Shown: positions 7,170 through 15,669 of the stretch, piece by piece | How positions within the stretch are numbered: the first letter of the stretch is position 1 | How the letters are laid out: each line of letters begins with the position of its first letter | From: Candidatus Dormiibacter inghamiae | GTDB taxonomy: Bacteria > Chloroflexota > Dormibacteria > Dormibacterales > Dormibacteraceae | DNA: 32,296 nt | NCBI GenBank assembly: GCA_016464825.1 | Contig: JAEKNQ010000001.1 | Coordinates: 1 to 32,296, forward strand | Direction of reading: 5' to 3' | Translations under genes and position numbers: made by a program | The notes under the pieces: generated by a model | What the model saw: the letters and a program-made list of their open reading frames with translations, nothing else | What the model was told of the DNA's origin: nothing | The model's database searches: none

Positions 7170-8300
7170 CTAAGGCACGCGATTCCCGGCTGGTCGGGAC
7201 ATCCGGTCAGTGACGACTGCCTCGGCCGCCTCCCGGGCCAGCACAACAGCGTTGGTCGCCCAGATCATGAGCCCTCCCAGCGCGGCCATGCCGAGCAGCA
7301 TTGTCTGAAGCCGGCCGTGACCGCCTGGGTCGTCGCGAGCGACGTTCACACTCGACTGCAGGTCGATCAGCAGCCACCCGGCCAGGAGTGGAAGCAGCAG
7401 CATCGGGCGGCGTCTCACGTGGGGCCAGCAGTAGGCGACAGGAAGCAGGAGGGGGACGAAGTTCCAGAGCGAGTTCTTCGGCGTTGCGACAGTCGCTGCG
7501 GCCAGGCACAGAGCCAGGGAGCCGCTCCAGCTCGGGCGACTTCGGAGCATGATCGCGAGCGAGACGCCCGCCAGCAGGAGGGCTAGCAGCACCACGCCGG
7601 GAGTGACCGGCAGGCCGGGCAGCAGCGGTTCGCTCCAAGGCGAGGGCAGCGCGATCCGGGAGACGAAACCGTTCAGCGAGGCGTTGCTCCAGTAAGGGTC
7701 GGGGCCGAGCATGTCGAGCAGGCGGGTGCTGCCGCGCCTGCCACTGAGCAGGTTCGGCACAAGAACGAGTGCGCCGGTGAGCGCCGCTCCCAGAAAGAGA
7801 GGCACGGCGCCCGCGCGGGCCCGGCGGAGGTGCGCGAGCAGCCCGGCCGCCGGATAGAGCTTCACAGCGCCCGCCAAGGCCAGGAGGAGCGAGGCCGCTC
7901 GCTCCCTATAGGCGAGGGCAAGCGCAAGCAGGACTATGAGGTTGGCCTGGCCGAAGAAGAGGGAGCCGCGCACAGGTACGAAGCCGCCGGCGGCTATTGC
8001 CAGGGCCGTCAGTTCAAGCCTGCCGAGTTGCGCGAGGGGCGTCAGCAGCAGGCCTACTGCGACGGCGAAGGCGCCGAGGCTCAGGCCGGCGAAGACGTAG
8101 CCGGCGACCTGAGCAGGCAGCAGCGCCAGCGGCACTACCAGCAGCAGGAAGAACAGCGGGTAGGAGTAACCGAACTCCCCCACCGTCGAGTGCACACCTG
8201 CCGCGCTGAGCACCTGGTTCAATGACGCGGCGTCGTACGGGTTGCCGCCGTGCAGGAATACGCGACCAGCTGCCCAGTAGTCGTAGAAGTCATTGAACAC
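7170..8300 (-). CDS. GT87/DUF2029 polytopic membrane glycosyltransferase
   Basis: A polytopic membrane protein of at least 376 residues in the GT87 (DUF2029) family, which uses polyprenyl-phosphate-linked mannose or another sugar on the outer face of the membrane. The segment NDFYDYWAAGRVFLHGGNPYD matches the first extracytoplasmic loop with its catalytic Asp, and GQANLIVLLALALA is another typical segment. About nine or ten hydrophobic helices follow. The GTG at 8300 is the only standard start codon in this frame, yet it falls inside the conserved loop. The frame stays open upstream to a TGA at 8514-8516 and encodes what looks like the missing first helix (LTAGILAAFVAAAFELHTVA). The true start is probably a CTG (8393 or 8432), giving about 407 or 420 residues. 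Confidence 0.82.
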   Translation of the reverse strand: MFNDFYDYWAAGRVFLHGGNPYDAASLNQVLSAAGVHSTVGEFGYSYPLFFLLLVVPLALLPAQVAGYVFAGLSLGAFAVAVGLLLTPLAQLGRLELTALAIAAGGFVPVRGSLFFGQANLIVLLALALAYRERAASLLLALAGAVKLYPAAGLLAHLRRARAGAVPLFLGAALTGALVLVPNLLSGRRGSTRLLDMLGPDPYWSNASLNGFVSRIALPSPWSEPLLPGLPVTPGVVLLALLLAGVSLAIMLRSRPSWSGSLALCLAAATVATPKNSLWNFVPLLLPVAYCWPHVRRRPMLLLPLLAGWLLIDLQSSVNVARDDPGGHGRLQTMLLGMAALGGLMIWATNAVVLAREAAEAVVTDRMSRPAGNRVP

Positions 8301-8571
8301 CCCGGAGGTTCCCCGGTCGGCGACTGTGTGAAGCTCGAAAGCGGCTGCGACGAAGGCGGCCAGGATGCCTGCCGTTAAGGCACGCCATGACAGCGGAGCG
8401 CCGTGGCCGGCGGCGGTGGCGCTTGCGATCAGTCGAGCGTAGCCAAAGCTGGCGATCGCCGCGAGCCCCGGTGTTGCGGTCGACCGGTCGCTGGCGATTT
8501 CTGGCCTGCCCGATCAGAGATAAAAGCAATCGGCTCGCTTTCCCCTGCAGGTGGCGTAGCCTGCGCTGCAA

Positions 8572-8970
8572 ATGGCGTCAGTCGGGGAGCTCATGAACCG
8601 CAGCACCCTTCACACTGTCGCCGATACGGTCACGGTGGCCGAGGCGGCCACAGTCATGTCCCGGGCGAGGGTCGGCTCGACACTCGTGATGGAGGGAGAC
8701 CGCCTGATTGGGATCTTCACCGAACGGGACATGGTCAGAGCAATCTCGCAGGCGCCCGAGTCAGCCGGCGATCCGATCGCTCATTGGATGACGCGCTCGC
8801 CGCAGGTGGTGACGCCAGAGACAGATGCGCAGCAGGCGCTGGATGCGATGGTCGCCGGGGGCTTCCGCCACCTTCCGGTGGTGGAGGGTGTGCGCGTGAT
8901 CGGGGTTATCTCCATGCGCGATCTTGCCGCCACGGGTCTGGGCGTCCCTGCCCATTCGCCCCGCTACTGA
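8572..8970 (+). CDS. CBS-pair domain protein
   Basis: A 132-residue stand-alone pair of CBS domains. Each repeat shows the usual beta-alpha-beta pattern: the first ends in GIFTERDMVRA and the second in GVISMRDLAA. Such proteins bind adenosine nucleotides (AMP, ATP, SAM) and act as energy or ligand sensors for partner proteins. No catalytic domain is fused. The ATG at 8572 is followed by ASVGELMNRSTLHTV, the typical M-N-R lead-in of bacterial CBS proteins. It ends 27 bases before the probable CTG start of the sugar kinase and in the same frame, so the two may be cotranscribed. The partner is unknown. Confidence 0.9.
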   Translation: MASVGELMNRSTLHTVADTVTVAEAATVMSRARVGSTLVMEGDRLIGIFTERDMVRAISQAPESAGDPIAHWMTRSPQVVTPETDAQQALDAMVAGGFRHLPVVEGVRVIGVISMRDLAATGLGVPAHSPRY

Positions 8971-8997
8971 GCTCATCACGGATCGTCTAGAGGGCAT

Positions 8998-9948
8998 CTG
9001 ACTGCTCAGATCCTCGTCTGCGGCGAGGCTCTGATCGACCTGGCGGAGACTGCCGCCGGCCGGTACACTGCCCGCCCGGCCGGCTCGCCCTTCAACGTGG
9101 CCATAGCCTGCGCTCGCCTGACGGTGCCGGTCGCGTATTTCGGTCGCTTATCAACCGATCACTTCGGATCGCGGCTGCGCGCGGTGCTGACGGACGAGGG
9201 CATCGACCTGCGCTACGTCCTGAGCGGCAACGAACCAACGCCACTCGCGTTCGTTCACTTGGTGGCCGGCCAGGAGCCCGATTACACCTTTTACGTCCAA
9301 GGCACGGTTGACCACAAGTTCGGCCCTGCCGACCTGCCCGTAACACTCAGTCGGGAGGTGACTGTCCTCCACTTCGGCTCACTTTCGCTAGTGCTCGAGC
9401 CGGGCGCCTCGGCGCTCGAAGAACTGCTGCGGCGGGAATCCGCCCACCGCTTCATCAGCCTCGATCCCAACGTCAGACCGACCCTCATCCCTGACCGAGC
9501 CACCTATGTGCGGCGCCTGTCGAGTTGGCTGCCCCACCTTGATCTGGTCAAAGCGAGTGAGGCTGATCTCGCCTGGCTCCATCCGGAGGAGACAGCTGAG
9601 GCGGTCGCGCAACGCTGGCTCGCAGCTGGTCCGCGGCTCATCGTCGTCACGCTCGGCAGCAGGGGAGCGATCGCCATCACGTCTGGCCAGAGCGTCTTCC
9701 GAGCCGCCCCCAGGATCGAGGTCGTTGACACAGTGGGAGCGGGCGACTCCCTCATGGCGGGCCTCCTGGCAGCGCTCGGCAGCGAAGGCGCGCTCCAGAA
9801 GGGCGCACTGCACCGGCTGGCGGACTCGGACCTCGCCCGAATGCTGGATCACGCGCTCCAAGTGGCCGCCATCACCTGCAGCCGCCTCGGCGCCGACCCC
9901 CCGCATTACCACGAGCTCGGCCCGCCTGCCCCAACACCCGACGGTTGA
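8998..9948 (+). CDS. PfkB-family carbohydrate kinase (fructokinase/ribokinase-like)
   Basis: A sugar kinase of about 316 residues that phosphorylates a furanose-type sugar or nucleoside with ATP. The C-terminal PfkB signature is clear: DTVGAGDSLMAG with the catalytic Asp, preceded by VVTLGSRGAIA. The N-terminal motif with paired glycines is represented by ARPAGSPFNVAIACARL. The only standard start codon, GTG at 9097, lies inside that motif. Reading upstream gives LTAQILVCGEALIDL, a perfect PfkB N-terminus, back to an in-frame stop at 8968-8970, with a CTG at 8998 as the only sensible initiator and AGAGGG three bases before it. I therefore annotate from 8998. Sugar specificity cannot be assigned. 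Confidence 0.85.
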   Translation: MTAQILVCGEALIDLAETAAGRYTARPAGSPFNVAIACARLTVPVAYFGRLSTDHFGSRLRAVLTDEGIDLRYVLSGNEPTPLAFVHLVAGQEPDYTFYVQGTVDHKFGPADLPVTLSREVTVLHFGSLSLVLEPGASALEELLRRESAHRFISLDPNVRPTLIPDRATYVRRLSSWLPHLDLVKASEADLAWLHPEETAEAVAQRWLAAGPRLIVVTLGSRGAIAITSGQSVFRAAPRIEVVDTVGAGDSLMAGLLAALGSEGALQKGALHRLADSDLARMLDHALQVAAITCSRLGADPPHYHELGPPAPTPDG

Positions 9949-10047
9949 TGGCGAGCTCTCTGGGCGGTGCGGAGGGCACCGACTGGACGCCGGGCGGCGT
10001 CGCTTCGCGGCAAGCCAAGACAGCGGCCCCTGGCCTCCCTCTGCTGG

Positions 10048-10860
10048 CTAGCGGTGGTTCAGGTCCAGGCGGCCGTTTTTCAGGACGTGTTTGCCATCCA
10101 GCCCCAGCGCATCGAAGCTGGCGCCGCCGCCATCTGCCCAGACCCGAGTCCGCAGCTCCTGGTCGGGCATGAACATTCTGGCGAACCGGGCCGAGAGCTG
10201 GCCCACCTCAGCCGGCGCGCGGCCCTCCACTTCCAGCACCGCTCGCGTTGCCACGTGCAGCAGGCACATGCCCTGCACAATGATGCCGGGCAGCCCGGCG
10301 TGCCGAGCGAACTCCGGGTCCGTGTGGATCCGATTGTCGTCGCCGGCCGCCTCCGCATACCTATAGGTGATGTCCGGACTAAGGTAGGTGCTGCGCTCGC
10401 CGGTCGGCGGTGGGGGCTTCTGCGTCGCTGGCGGCGGCTCCGGCGATGACGGCTTTCCGCTTGAACCACCGCCTTTGGCAGCCGCAGCTGTGCCGCGGGA
10501 GATGATGACCAGCCACTGACTCAGCACAGGCGCACCCAAATCGCTGCTGTCCACCCGGAGCGTTACCATCTCGTTGGACCCGCGCTCCGCGATCGCCTCC
10601 ACAGTTCCCTTGGAACGGAGGACCTGGCCGTCCCGGAACGGCTGCAGGAAGCGCATGCGCTGTTCGCCGTGGACCACGCGGGACTCATCAAGGCCCAACT
10701 CCGGGTCCTCGTTGATGGACGCGATGCCCGACCACACTGGCACGATGCCGAAGACAGGTGTGAAGCCGCCCGCAATCTCGGCGTAAGCCTCCATGGCCTT
10801 CTCGGTCACCGTGTACTCGCCCAGGTCGTAAACGTGACCGGCGCGCTCGTGATTGATCAT
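10048..10860 (-). CDS. two-domain MaoC-like (hotdog) enoyl-CoA hydratase/dehydratase
   Basis: A 270-residue protein with two hotdog domains. The N-terminal domain (about 1-122) resembles FAS1-type/HadA-like dehydratase halves and lacks the catalytic motif. The C-terminal domain (about 158-270) carries the hydratase 2 motif: YAEAAGDDNRIHTDPEFA, with the catalytic Asp (174) and His (179) five residues apart, then PGIIVQGM. The domains are joined by an unusual linker of about 35 residues rich in Ala/Gly, then Ser/Pro/Thr (residues 123-157). It would hydrate a trans-2-enoyl-CoA or dehydrate a 3-hydroxyacyl-CoA. It starts four bases after the SDR gene and is the last gene of the catabolic locus. 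Its pairing with the SDR suggests consecutive hydration and oxidation, or the reverse. Confidence 0.85.
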   Translation of the reverse strand: MINHERAGHVYDLGEYTVTEKAMEAYAEIAGGFTPVFGIVPVWSGIASINEDPELGLDESRVVHGEQRMRFLQPFRDGQVLRSKGTVEAIAERGSNEMVTLRVDSSDLGAPVLSQWLVIISRGTAAAAKGGGSSGKPSSPEPPPATQKPPPPTGERSTYLSPDITYRYAEAAGDDNRIHTDPEFARHAGLPGIIVQGMCLLHVATRAVLEVEGRAPAEVGQLSARFARMFMPDQELRTRVWADGGGASFDALGLDGKHVLKNGRLDLNHR

Positions 10861-10864
10861 GCTT

Positions 10865-11608
10865 TCACATGTAGAAGCCGCCGTTCACGTCGAGCACCGT
10901 GCCTGTGACGTAGGCGGCGTCATCGCTGCAGTAGAAGGAGACGACGCCGGCCACATCGTCCGGCTGGCCCGGGCGAGCGAGAGGAATGGCTTGGATCATC
11001 TGCTCCCGAATGTTGTCAGGAATCGCTCTCGTCATGTCGGTGTCGATGAAGCCTGGCCGCACAGCGTTGACTGTGGTCCGGGAGCGGGCGAACTCACGAG
11101 CGGCCGTCTTGACCATGCCGACGATGCCCGCCTTGGCGGCCGAATAGTTGAGCTGACCGGCATTGCCGGTGGCGCCGGCCACTGACGAGATGCAGACGAT
11201 CCGGCAGCTGCCGAGCTCCCGGAAGATGGGAGCCACTGCCCGGATGCAGGCGAACGTTCCGGTGAGATGAACGCTGAGCACCTGATCCCACTGTTCATCT
11301 GTCATCTTGTGCAGGAACGCGTCCCGGGTTACGCCCGCATTGCAGATCAGAGTGTCAAGGCCGCCCAGCTCCTCCGCCACCCGGCCGATCACTGCCTCCA
11401 CCTGCTGGCGGTCGGCAACGTCGCAGCCGTGCGCCACCAGCTTGCCGCCAGTCGTGCCGGCGATCCTGTCAGCTGTCTGCTGGGCCCGCGGCTCGTCCAG
11501 ATCCAGGATGGCGACATCCAGGCCGTCGCCGGACAGGCGCTCGGCGATCGCCGCCCCGATGCCCCGGGCGGCTCCGGTCACCACTGCTCGTCTCACTGAA
11601 TGGCTCAA
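10865..11608 (-). CDS. SDR-family 3-oxoacyl-(ACP/CoA) reductase or 3-hydroxyacyl-CoA dehydrogenase, FabG-like
   Basis: A classical short-chain dehydrogenase of 247 residues. The cofactor motif TGAARGIG is at residues 11-18, NAG at 90-92, and the catalytic Ser142, Tyr155 and Lys159 are spaced as in FabG. Asp36 and Asp38, just after the second strand (VAILDLDEP), suggest NAD(H) over NADP(H), so it may work as an oxidising 3-hydroxyacyl-CoA dehydrogenase. The start is a TTG at 11608 supported by AGGAG seven bases upstream. It lies 13 bases after the B12 subunit and four bases before the MaoC gene. The role in this locus is inferred from context, not from substrate-specific residues. Confidence 0.9.
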   Translation of the reverse strand: MSHSVRRAVVTGAARGIGAAIAERLSGDGLDVAILDLDEPRAQQTADRIAGTTGGKLVAHGCDVADRQQVEAVIGRVAEELGGLDTLICNAGVTRDAFLHKMTDEQWDQVLSVHLTGTFACIRAVAPIFRELGSCRIVCISSVAGATGNAGQLNYSAAKAGIVGMVKTAAREFARSRTTVNAVRPGFIDTDMTRAIPDNIREQMIQAIPLARPGQPDDVAGVVSFYCSDDAAYVTGTVLDVNGGFYM

Positions 11609-11615
11609 ATCGTCA

Positions 11616-11620
11616 CTCCT
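11616..11620 (-). promoter_or_regulatory. Shine-Dalgarno fixing a TTG start (SDR gene)
   Basis: AGGAG on the minus strand, seven bases before the TTG at 11608. It supports the TTG as the true start of the SDR gene. Confidence 0.6.
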
Positions 11621-11621
11621 C

Positions 11622-12035
11622 TCAATTTATCGGGGCCCTCCGACGGCGGCCCACCTCTTCGTTCAGGTAATCGACTATGTCAGCCAGCCGGCTCCCTGTG
11701 GCAAAGACGCGAAAGCCCAGCTCCTTCAGCGCCGACCGGTCAGACTCAGGGATCGTGCCGCCTACTGTCAGCACGATGTCTGAAGCCTCCGCCTCGCGCA
11801 GACGCTGGACGAGGCGGCCGCAGTAGTCCATGTGGGCGCCGGAGAGCACCGAGAGGCCTATCGCGTCAGCGTCCTCCTGCAAGGCAACTGAGGCGATGGA
11901 ATCGACAGTCTGATGGCGACCTGTGTAGATGACCTCCATGCCTGCTTCCTTGAGGGCCTTGGCAACCACTTTGGCGCCCCTGTCGTGCCCATCCAGCCCC
12001 GGCTTGGCCACGACCACGCGCAGCGGCACTCTCAT
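11622..12035 (-). CDS. B12-binding subunit of a split acyl-CoA mutase
   Basis: A stand-alone cobalamin-binding domain of 137 residues, like the small subunit of archaeal-type two-subunit methylmalonyl-CoA mutases. The base-off/His-on motif DGHDRG is at residues 15-20 (ligand His17), followed by GLSVLSGAH (the S-x-L element) and TVGGTIP (the GG element). It would pair with the large subunit encoded at 18133-19749, about 6 kb upstream in the same direction. Its separation from that subunit by HyuA, HyuB and the CoA-transferase is unusual. It overlaps the HyuB stop by four bases (ATGA), which implies translational coupling to HyuB rather than to its own catalytic partner. Confidence 0.92.
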   Translation of the reverse strand: MRVPLRVVVAKPGLDGHDRGAKVVAKALKEAGMEVIYTGRHQTVDSIASVALQEDADAIGLSVLSGAHMDYCGRLVQRLREAEASDIVLTVGGTIPESDRSALKELGFRVFATGSRLADIVDYLNEEVGRRRRAPIN

Positions 12036-13669
12036 TCGGTCAGCAGGCCCAGCCGACGGTCCCTTTCGGTGAGCGCCGGATCCCGTGCCGCCGGATCGCC
12101 GTAGCCACCGGCACCGGCGAGCTGGAAGGAGACGACGTCACCGTACTGAAGGTCGACCGAGGCCTTGCCACCGATTTGGTACTCGTTCTCCGTGCCGGGA
12201 TTGATGACTGTCCTGCCCAGTCGGCCCGGCTCGCCGCCGAGCACCCCGAAGGGTTGGAAGCGGTGCCGCTCGGAGAGGTTGGTGAATCGGATCTGCTCGG
12301 CCAGGATGCGAACGTCGCGGCGAACTCCCAGACCGCCCCGATACTTGCCCCGGCCGCCTGAGCCTGGGATGAAGCCGAACCGCTCCACTATCACTGGCGT
12401 CTGCGCCTCCACGGCCTCGATCGGCAGGTTGGTGGCGTTGTAGGGCGAGCTGATCGCCTCGCAGCCATCCTTGGTGGCTCGGCCGCCGCAGCCACCATGG
12501 ACCAACTCATAGCCGACGAAGCTGCGCCGGCTGACGGGATCCCAGGCCCCAAAGGTGGCGTTGCAGAAGTGGCTGTTGGCGCCTGTCACGGCCTGCGGCA
12601 CCGCCGGCGCAAGCGCGCCCAGGATGACCTCGAAGATGCGCGAGCAGATAGCTGCCCGTGGCCCTCCGCCGGCGGGCGGCCGGGGATTCAGGAAGCAGCC
12701 GAGCGGCGCGCTGACCTCGATCGGCCGCAGCGCACCTGCGTTCATCGGCGCCTCCGGATCGAGCAGGCTCTTCACAGCCGCGTAGGTATAGGAGCGGGTG
12801 TAGTTGAAGTAGCTGTTCAGCCCTGAAACCGTCTGGGGATCGGTGCCGGCAAAGTCGACCAGCAGCCTGTCTTCCTGAATGAGCACCTTGACCTGGAGCT
12901 TGATCGGATTCGTGCCAGGGCCGCAGTCGTCCATGTGGTCACTGAACGCGTATACCCCGTCGGGTACCTCGGCGATGCACGCCCGCACCCGCTCCTCGGT
13001 CTGCGCCAGCATCGCCTCAAGACAGGCTTCGACCGCCGGCCGGCCGAAGCGCTCGTAAAGAGCGGCGAGCCGCTGCTCGCCGACCTGGAGAGAGGCGCGC
13101 TGGCTGCGCAGATCGCCTGTGATGTTCCCTGGGACCCGCGAGTTGCCGGCGATGATGGCCAACGCCGCCTCGTTCTCAGCGCCTTCGGAAACGAGCTTGA
13201 TGGGCGGGATCCGGAGCCCCTCCTGGTGCCAGTCAAAGATGCCCTCCACCGCCTGGCTGCCAGGCCGCGAGCCCCCCACATCCGTGTGGTGAACGAGGTT
13301 GACGCCGAAGCCGACGATTTCGCCGGCGTGGAAGTAAGGCATGGTGACCAGGAAGTCAGGAAAGTGGCCGCTGCCAAGCTGGGGATCGTTCATCAGCAGC
13401 ACGTCACCCGGCCGCAGAGAGTTCTTCGGAAAGGCGGCCAGGAAGTTGTGGATGGCAAAGTTCATGGCGCCCAGATGCCCTGGCGAGTAGGGCCCCTGGG
13501 CTGACATTCGACCCTCCTGGTCGAAGAGGGCAACCGAAAAGTCCTGCCCCTCCCGGGCTTGGATCGAGTAGGCGGTCCGCTGCACAGTGCTGCCGATCTC
13601 GACGCAGATGGAGCGCAGAGCGCCCCAGACCACGCCCAGCGTGATGGGATCGGGAGCGTCGCTCACCAT
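12032..13669 (-). CDS. hydantoinase B/oxoprolinase family protein (HyuB-like)
   Basis: A 545-residue member of the HyuB family, the B part of ATP-dependent hydantoinases, 5-oxoprolinases and lactamases and of the acetone/acetophenone carboxylases. Characteristic segments are visible: LLMNDPQLGSGHFPDF, then NLVHHTDVGG, which supplies likely metal ligands, and a C-terminal PGSGGRGKYRGGLG. The length is normal. It overlaps HyuA by seven bases and the B12 subunit by four. No small zinc-binding gamma subunit, as in acetone carboxylase, is present, so an amidohydrolase-type or two-subunit carboxylase reaction is possible. The substrate is not assignable. Embedding inside a B12 mutase locus is the notable point. 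Confidence 0.9.
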   Translation of the reverse strand: MVSDAPDPITLGVVWGALRSICVEIGSTVQRTAYSIQAREGQDFSVALFDQEGRMSAQGPYSPGHLGAMNFAIHNFLAAFPKNSLRPGDVLLMNDPQLGSGHFPDFLVTMPYFHAGEIVGFGVNLVHHTDVGGSRPGSQAVEGIFDWHQEGLRIPPIKLVSEGAENEAALAIIAGNSRVPGNITGDLRSQRASLQVGEQRLAALYERFGRPAVEACLEAMLAQTEERVRACIAEVPDGVYAFSDHMDDCGPGTNPIKLQVKVLIQEDRLLVDFAGTDPQTVSGLNSYFNYTRSYTYAAVKSLLDPEAPMNAGALRPIEVSAPLGCFLNPRPPAGGGPRAAICSRIFEVILGALAPAVPQAVTGANSHFCNATFGAWDPVSRRSFVGYELVHGGCGGRATKDGCEAISSPYNATNLPIEAVEAQTPVIVERFGFIPGSGGRGKYRGGLGVRRDVRILAEQIRFTNLSERHRFQPFGVLGGEPGRLGRTVINPGTENEYQIGGKASVDLQYGDVVSFQLAGAGGYGDPAARDPALTERDRRLGLLTE

Positions 13670-15669
13670 CTCGCCAGCAGGCTCCCGTATTGGTCGACCT
13701 CCGCCGTCACGCCCGGCGGGAGGACTGTGGTCGACTCCCTCTCCTCCACAATCGCCGGGCCCTCCAGACGCTGGCCGTGGACCAGCTTCTCCCGCTCGTA
13801 GACAGGCGTGTCAGTGAAACCCTTGGCCTCCGGGAACCAGGCCTGGCGGCGGGCCGGCTGAGCGGGGGGGCCCGTCCCGAACCGGGGCAGCTCCACTGGC
13901 TGCCGAGCGCCGACAGCTGTGAGACGCCAGGTGGTGATCTCGATCGGTTGGCCTGGGTTGGCCATGCCGTAGCGGCGGGCGTAGAGCTCCTCGAACAGCT
14001 TCTCAGCGTGGGCGTATGCAACTGTGAGCTCGTAGCCCTGGCCGGCGTAGCGCAGATCGACCTCTCGCTCGAAGTGGTCAGGCTCGCTGCCCAGCGCGGC
14101 CCGGGCCTCTGCCTCCATCTCGGCAAAGAGGGCCTCCGCCCCGTCTTCAGCAACCTCGCCCAGCCTGGCCAGACGGCTCCGCGAGACGTCGAAACGGAGC
14201 TGAGCTTGGAGCAGTCCGATGGCGCTGGCGACGCCGGAGCTGGCAGGCATGATGACATCGCCGACGCCGAGCTGCTGGACCAACCGGCAGGCGTGGACAG
14301 GGCCCGAGCCGCCGGTGGCAACCAGCGCCAGGCCGCGGGGGTCGTGGCCGCGCTCGATGGATACGACCCGCGTGGCCAGCTCCATGTTGAGGTTGACCAT
14401 GGCGTGGATGCCCCACGCCGCCTCTTCCAGGCTAATGCCCAGCGGGCGCGCCAGCCGCTCGCTGATGGCTTTGTCGGCCGCCGCCCCGTCGAGCGCGACG
14501 CTGCCGCCGGCCATTCGCTTCGGGTTCAGATAGCCGAGCACCAGGTTGGCATCGGTGACGGTCGGCGCCTCGCCTCCCCGGCCGTAGCAGGCCGGACCGG
14601 GCGTCGAACCGGCGCTGTCTGGCCCCACCTGAATCATGCCCAGTTCCGGCCGGGCGATCGAGCCACCGCCAGCGCCGATCTCGACCAGGTCCAGGGAGCG
14701 GACGTTCATCGGGATACCACTGCCGGGGGCGAGACGGATCTTGTGCAGCTCAAAAGTGTCGACCGTCTCCGGTTTGCCGCCGGTGACGAGCGAGAGCTTG
14801 GCGGTGGTGCCGCCCATGTCGAAGGCGATGAGATCGGGCTGGGCGCAGAGTTCACCGTAGCGCGCCGCGACCAGGGCGCCGGCGGCCGGTCCTGACTCGA
14901 TCATCCTGACCGGGAACTGGGCCATCGTCTCAGCTCCTGCCACGCCTCCACCGGACTGCATGATGTAGAACGAGCCGCGATAGCCGCGCTCGTCCAGCTG
15001 GCCGCCAAGCCCGAGCAGATATTCGCGCACGGCGCCAGTGAGATAGGCGTTGACGACAGTGGTGCTGGTCCGCTCGTACTCCCGAAACTGGGCGGAGACG
15101 AGGCTCGAGAGGGAGACGTGGATCTCCGGCGCGAGCTCTTGGACCAATTCCCCAAAGCGTCGTTCATGGCCCGGATTGACGTAGCTGTGCAGAAATGACA
15201 CGGCCAGGCTCCTGACCCCCCGCTCCCGCATCTCCGCAATTGCGCAGGCAGCCTGCTCTTCGTCAAGAGTGTCGTGCACAGTGCCGTCGGCCCGGGAGCG
15301 CTCGTCGATCTCCCAGACCCAGGTTCTATCGATGAGCGGCTCGGGCTTGTCGATCTGCAGGTCGTAGATCTGGTAGCGCTTCTGGCGGCCGATGGCAAGC
15401 ACATCCCGAAAGCCTCTGGTCGTCGCCAGCGCCACTCCCTTCGCCTTGCGCTCGATCACCAGGTTGGAGCACCAAGTGGTGCCGTGGACAGCTCGGGCGA
15501 TTTCGTGCCAGCTGACGCCGGCGCGCTGGATCAACTCGTCAAGCCCGGCGAGACAGGCTGGTGTGGGATCGGGATACGTGGTCAGCTTCTTGGCTGTATG
15601 GAGCCGGCCGGAATCGTCCTGAAGTACGAAATCGGTGAAGGTGCCACCCACGTCGAAGGCGAGCTGCAT
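13663..15669 (-). CDS. hydantoinase A/oxoprolinase family protein (HyuA-like ATPase)
   Basis: A 668-residue HyuA-family protein, the ATP-using partner of HyuB. It has an actin/ASKHA-type nucleotide fold: FDVGGTFTDFVL at the N-terminus and FDMGGTTAKLSLV in the middle are the two phosphate loops, and IGAGGGSIA follows. The family activates a carbonyl or amide oxygen with ATP before ring opening or carboxylation. The ATG at 15669 overlaps the CoA-transferase stop (TGATG), and the 3' end overlaps HyuB by seven bases, so the two subunits are coupled. The length is in the normal range of 650-720. The reaction type remains open between lactam/hydantoin hydrolysis and ketone carboxylation. Confidence 0.92.
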   Translation of the reverse strand: MQLAFDVGGTFTDFVLQDDSGRLHTAKKLTTYPDPTPACLAGLDELIQRAGVSWHEIARAVHGTTWCSNLVIERKAKGVALATTRGFRDVLAIGRQKRYQIYDLQIDKPEPLIDRTWVWEIDERSRADGTVHDTLDEEQAACAIAEMRERGVRSLAVSFLHSYVNPGHERRFGELVQELAPEIHVSLSSLVSAQFREYERTSTTVVNAYLTGAVREYLLGLGGQLDERGYRGSFYIMQSGGGVAGAETMAQFPVRMIESGPAAGALVAARYGELCAQPDLIAFDMGGTTAKLSLVTGGKPETVDTFELHKIRLAPGSGIPMNVRSLDLVEIGAGGGSIARPELGMIQVGPDSAGSTPGPACYGRGGEAPTVTDANLVLGYLNPKRMAGGSVALDGAAADKAISERLARPLGISLEEAAWGIHAMVNLNMELATRVVSIERGHDPRGLALVATGGSGPVHACRLVQQLGVGDVIMPASSGVASAIGLLQAQLRFDVSRSRLARLGEVAEDGAEALFAEMEAEARAALGSEPDHFEREVDLRYAGQGYELTVAYAHAEKLFEELYARRYGMANPGQPIEITTWRLTAVGARQPVELPRFGTGPPAQPARRQAWFPEAKGFTDTPVYEREKLVHGQRLEGPAIVEERESTTVLPPGVTAEVDQYGSLLARW

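Noticed and set aside
13690..14895. A 401-codon plus-strand frame opposite HyuA
   Set aside because: Compositional shadow of HyuA; no motif and no ribosome-binding site.
12032..15669. Naming HyuA/HyuB as acetone or acetophenone carboxylase
   Set aside because: No gamma or extra subunit is present and no substrate-specific residue can be read; only the family is supported.
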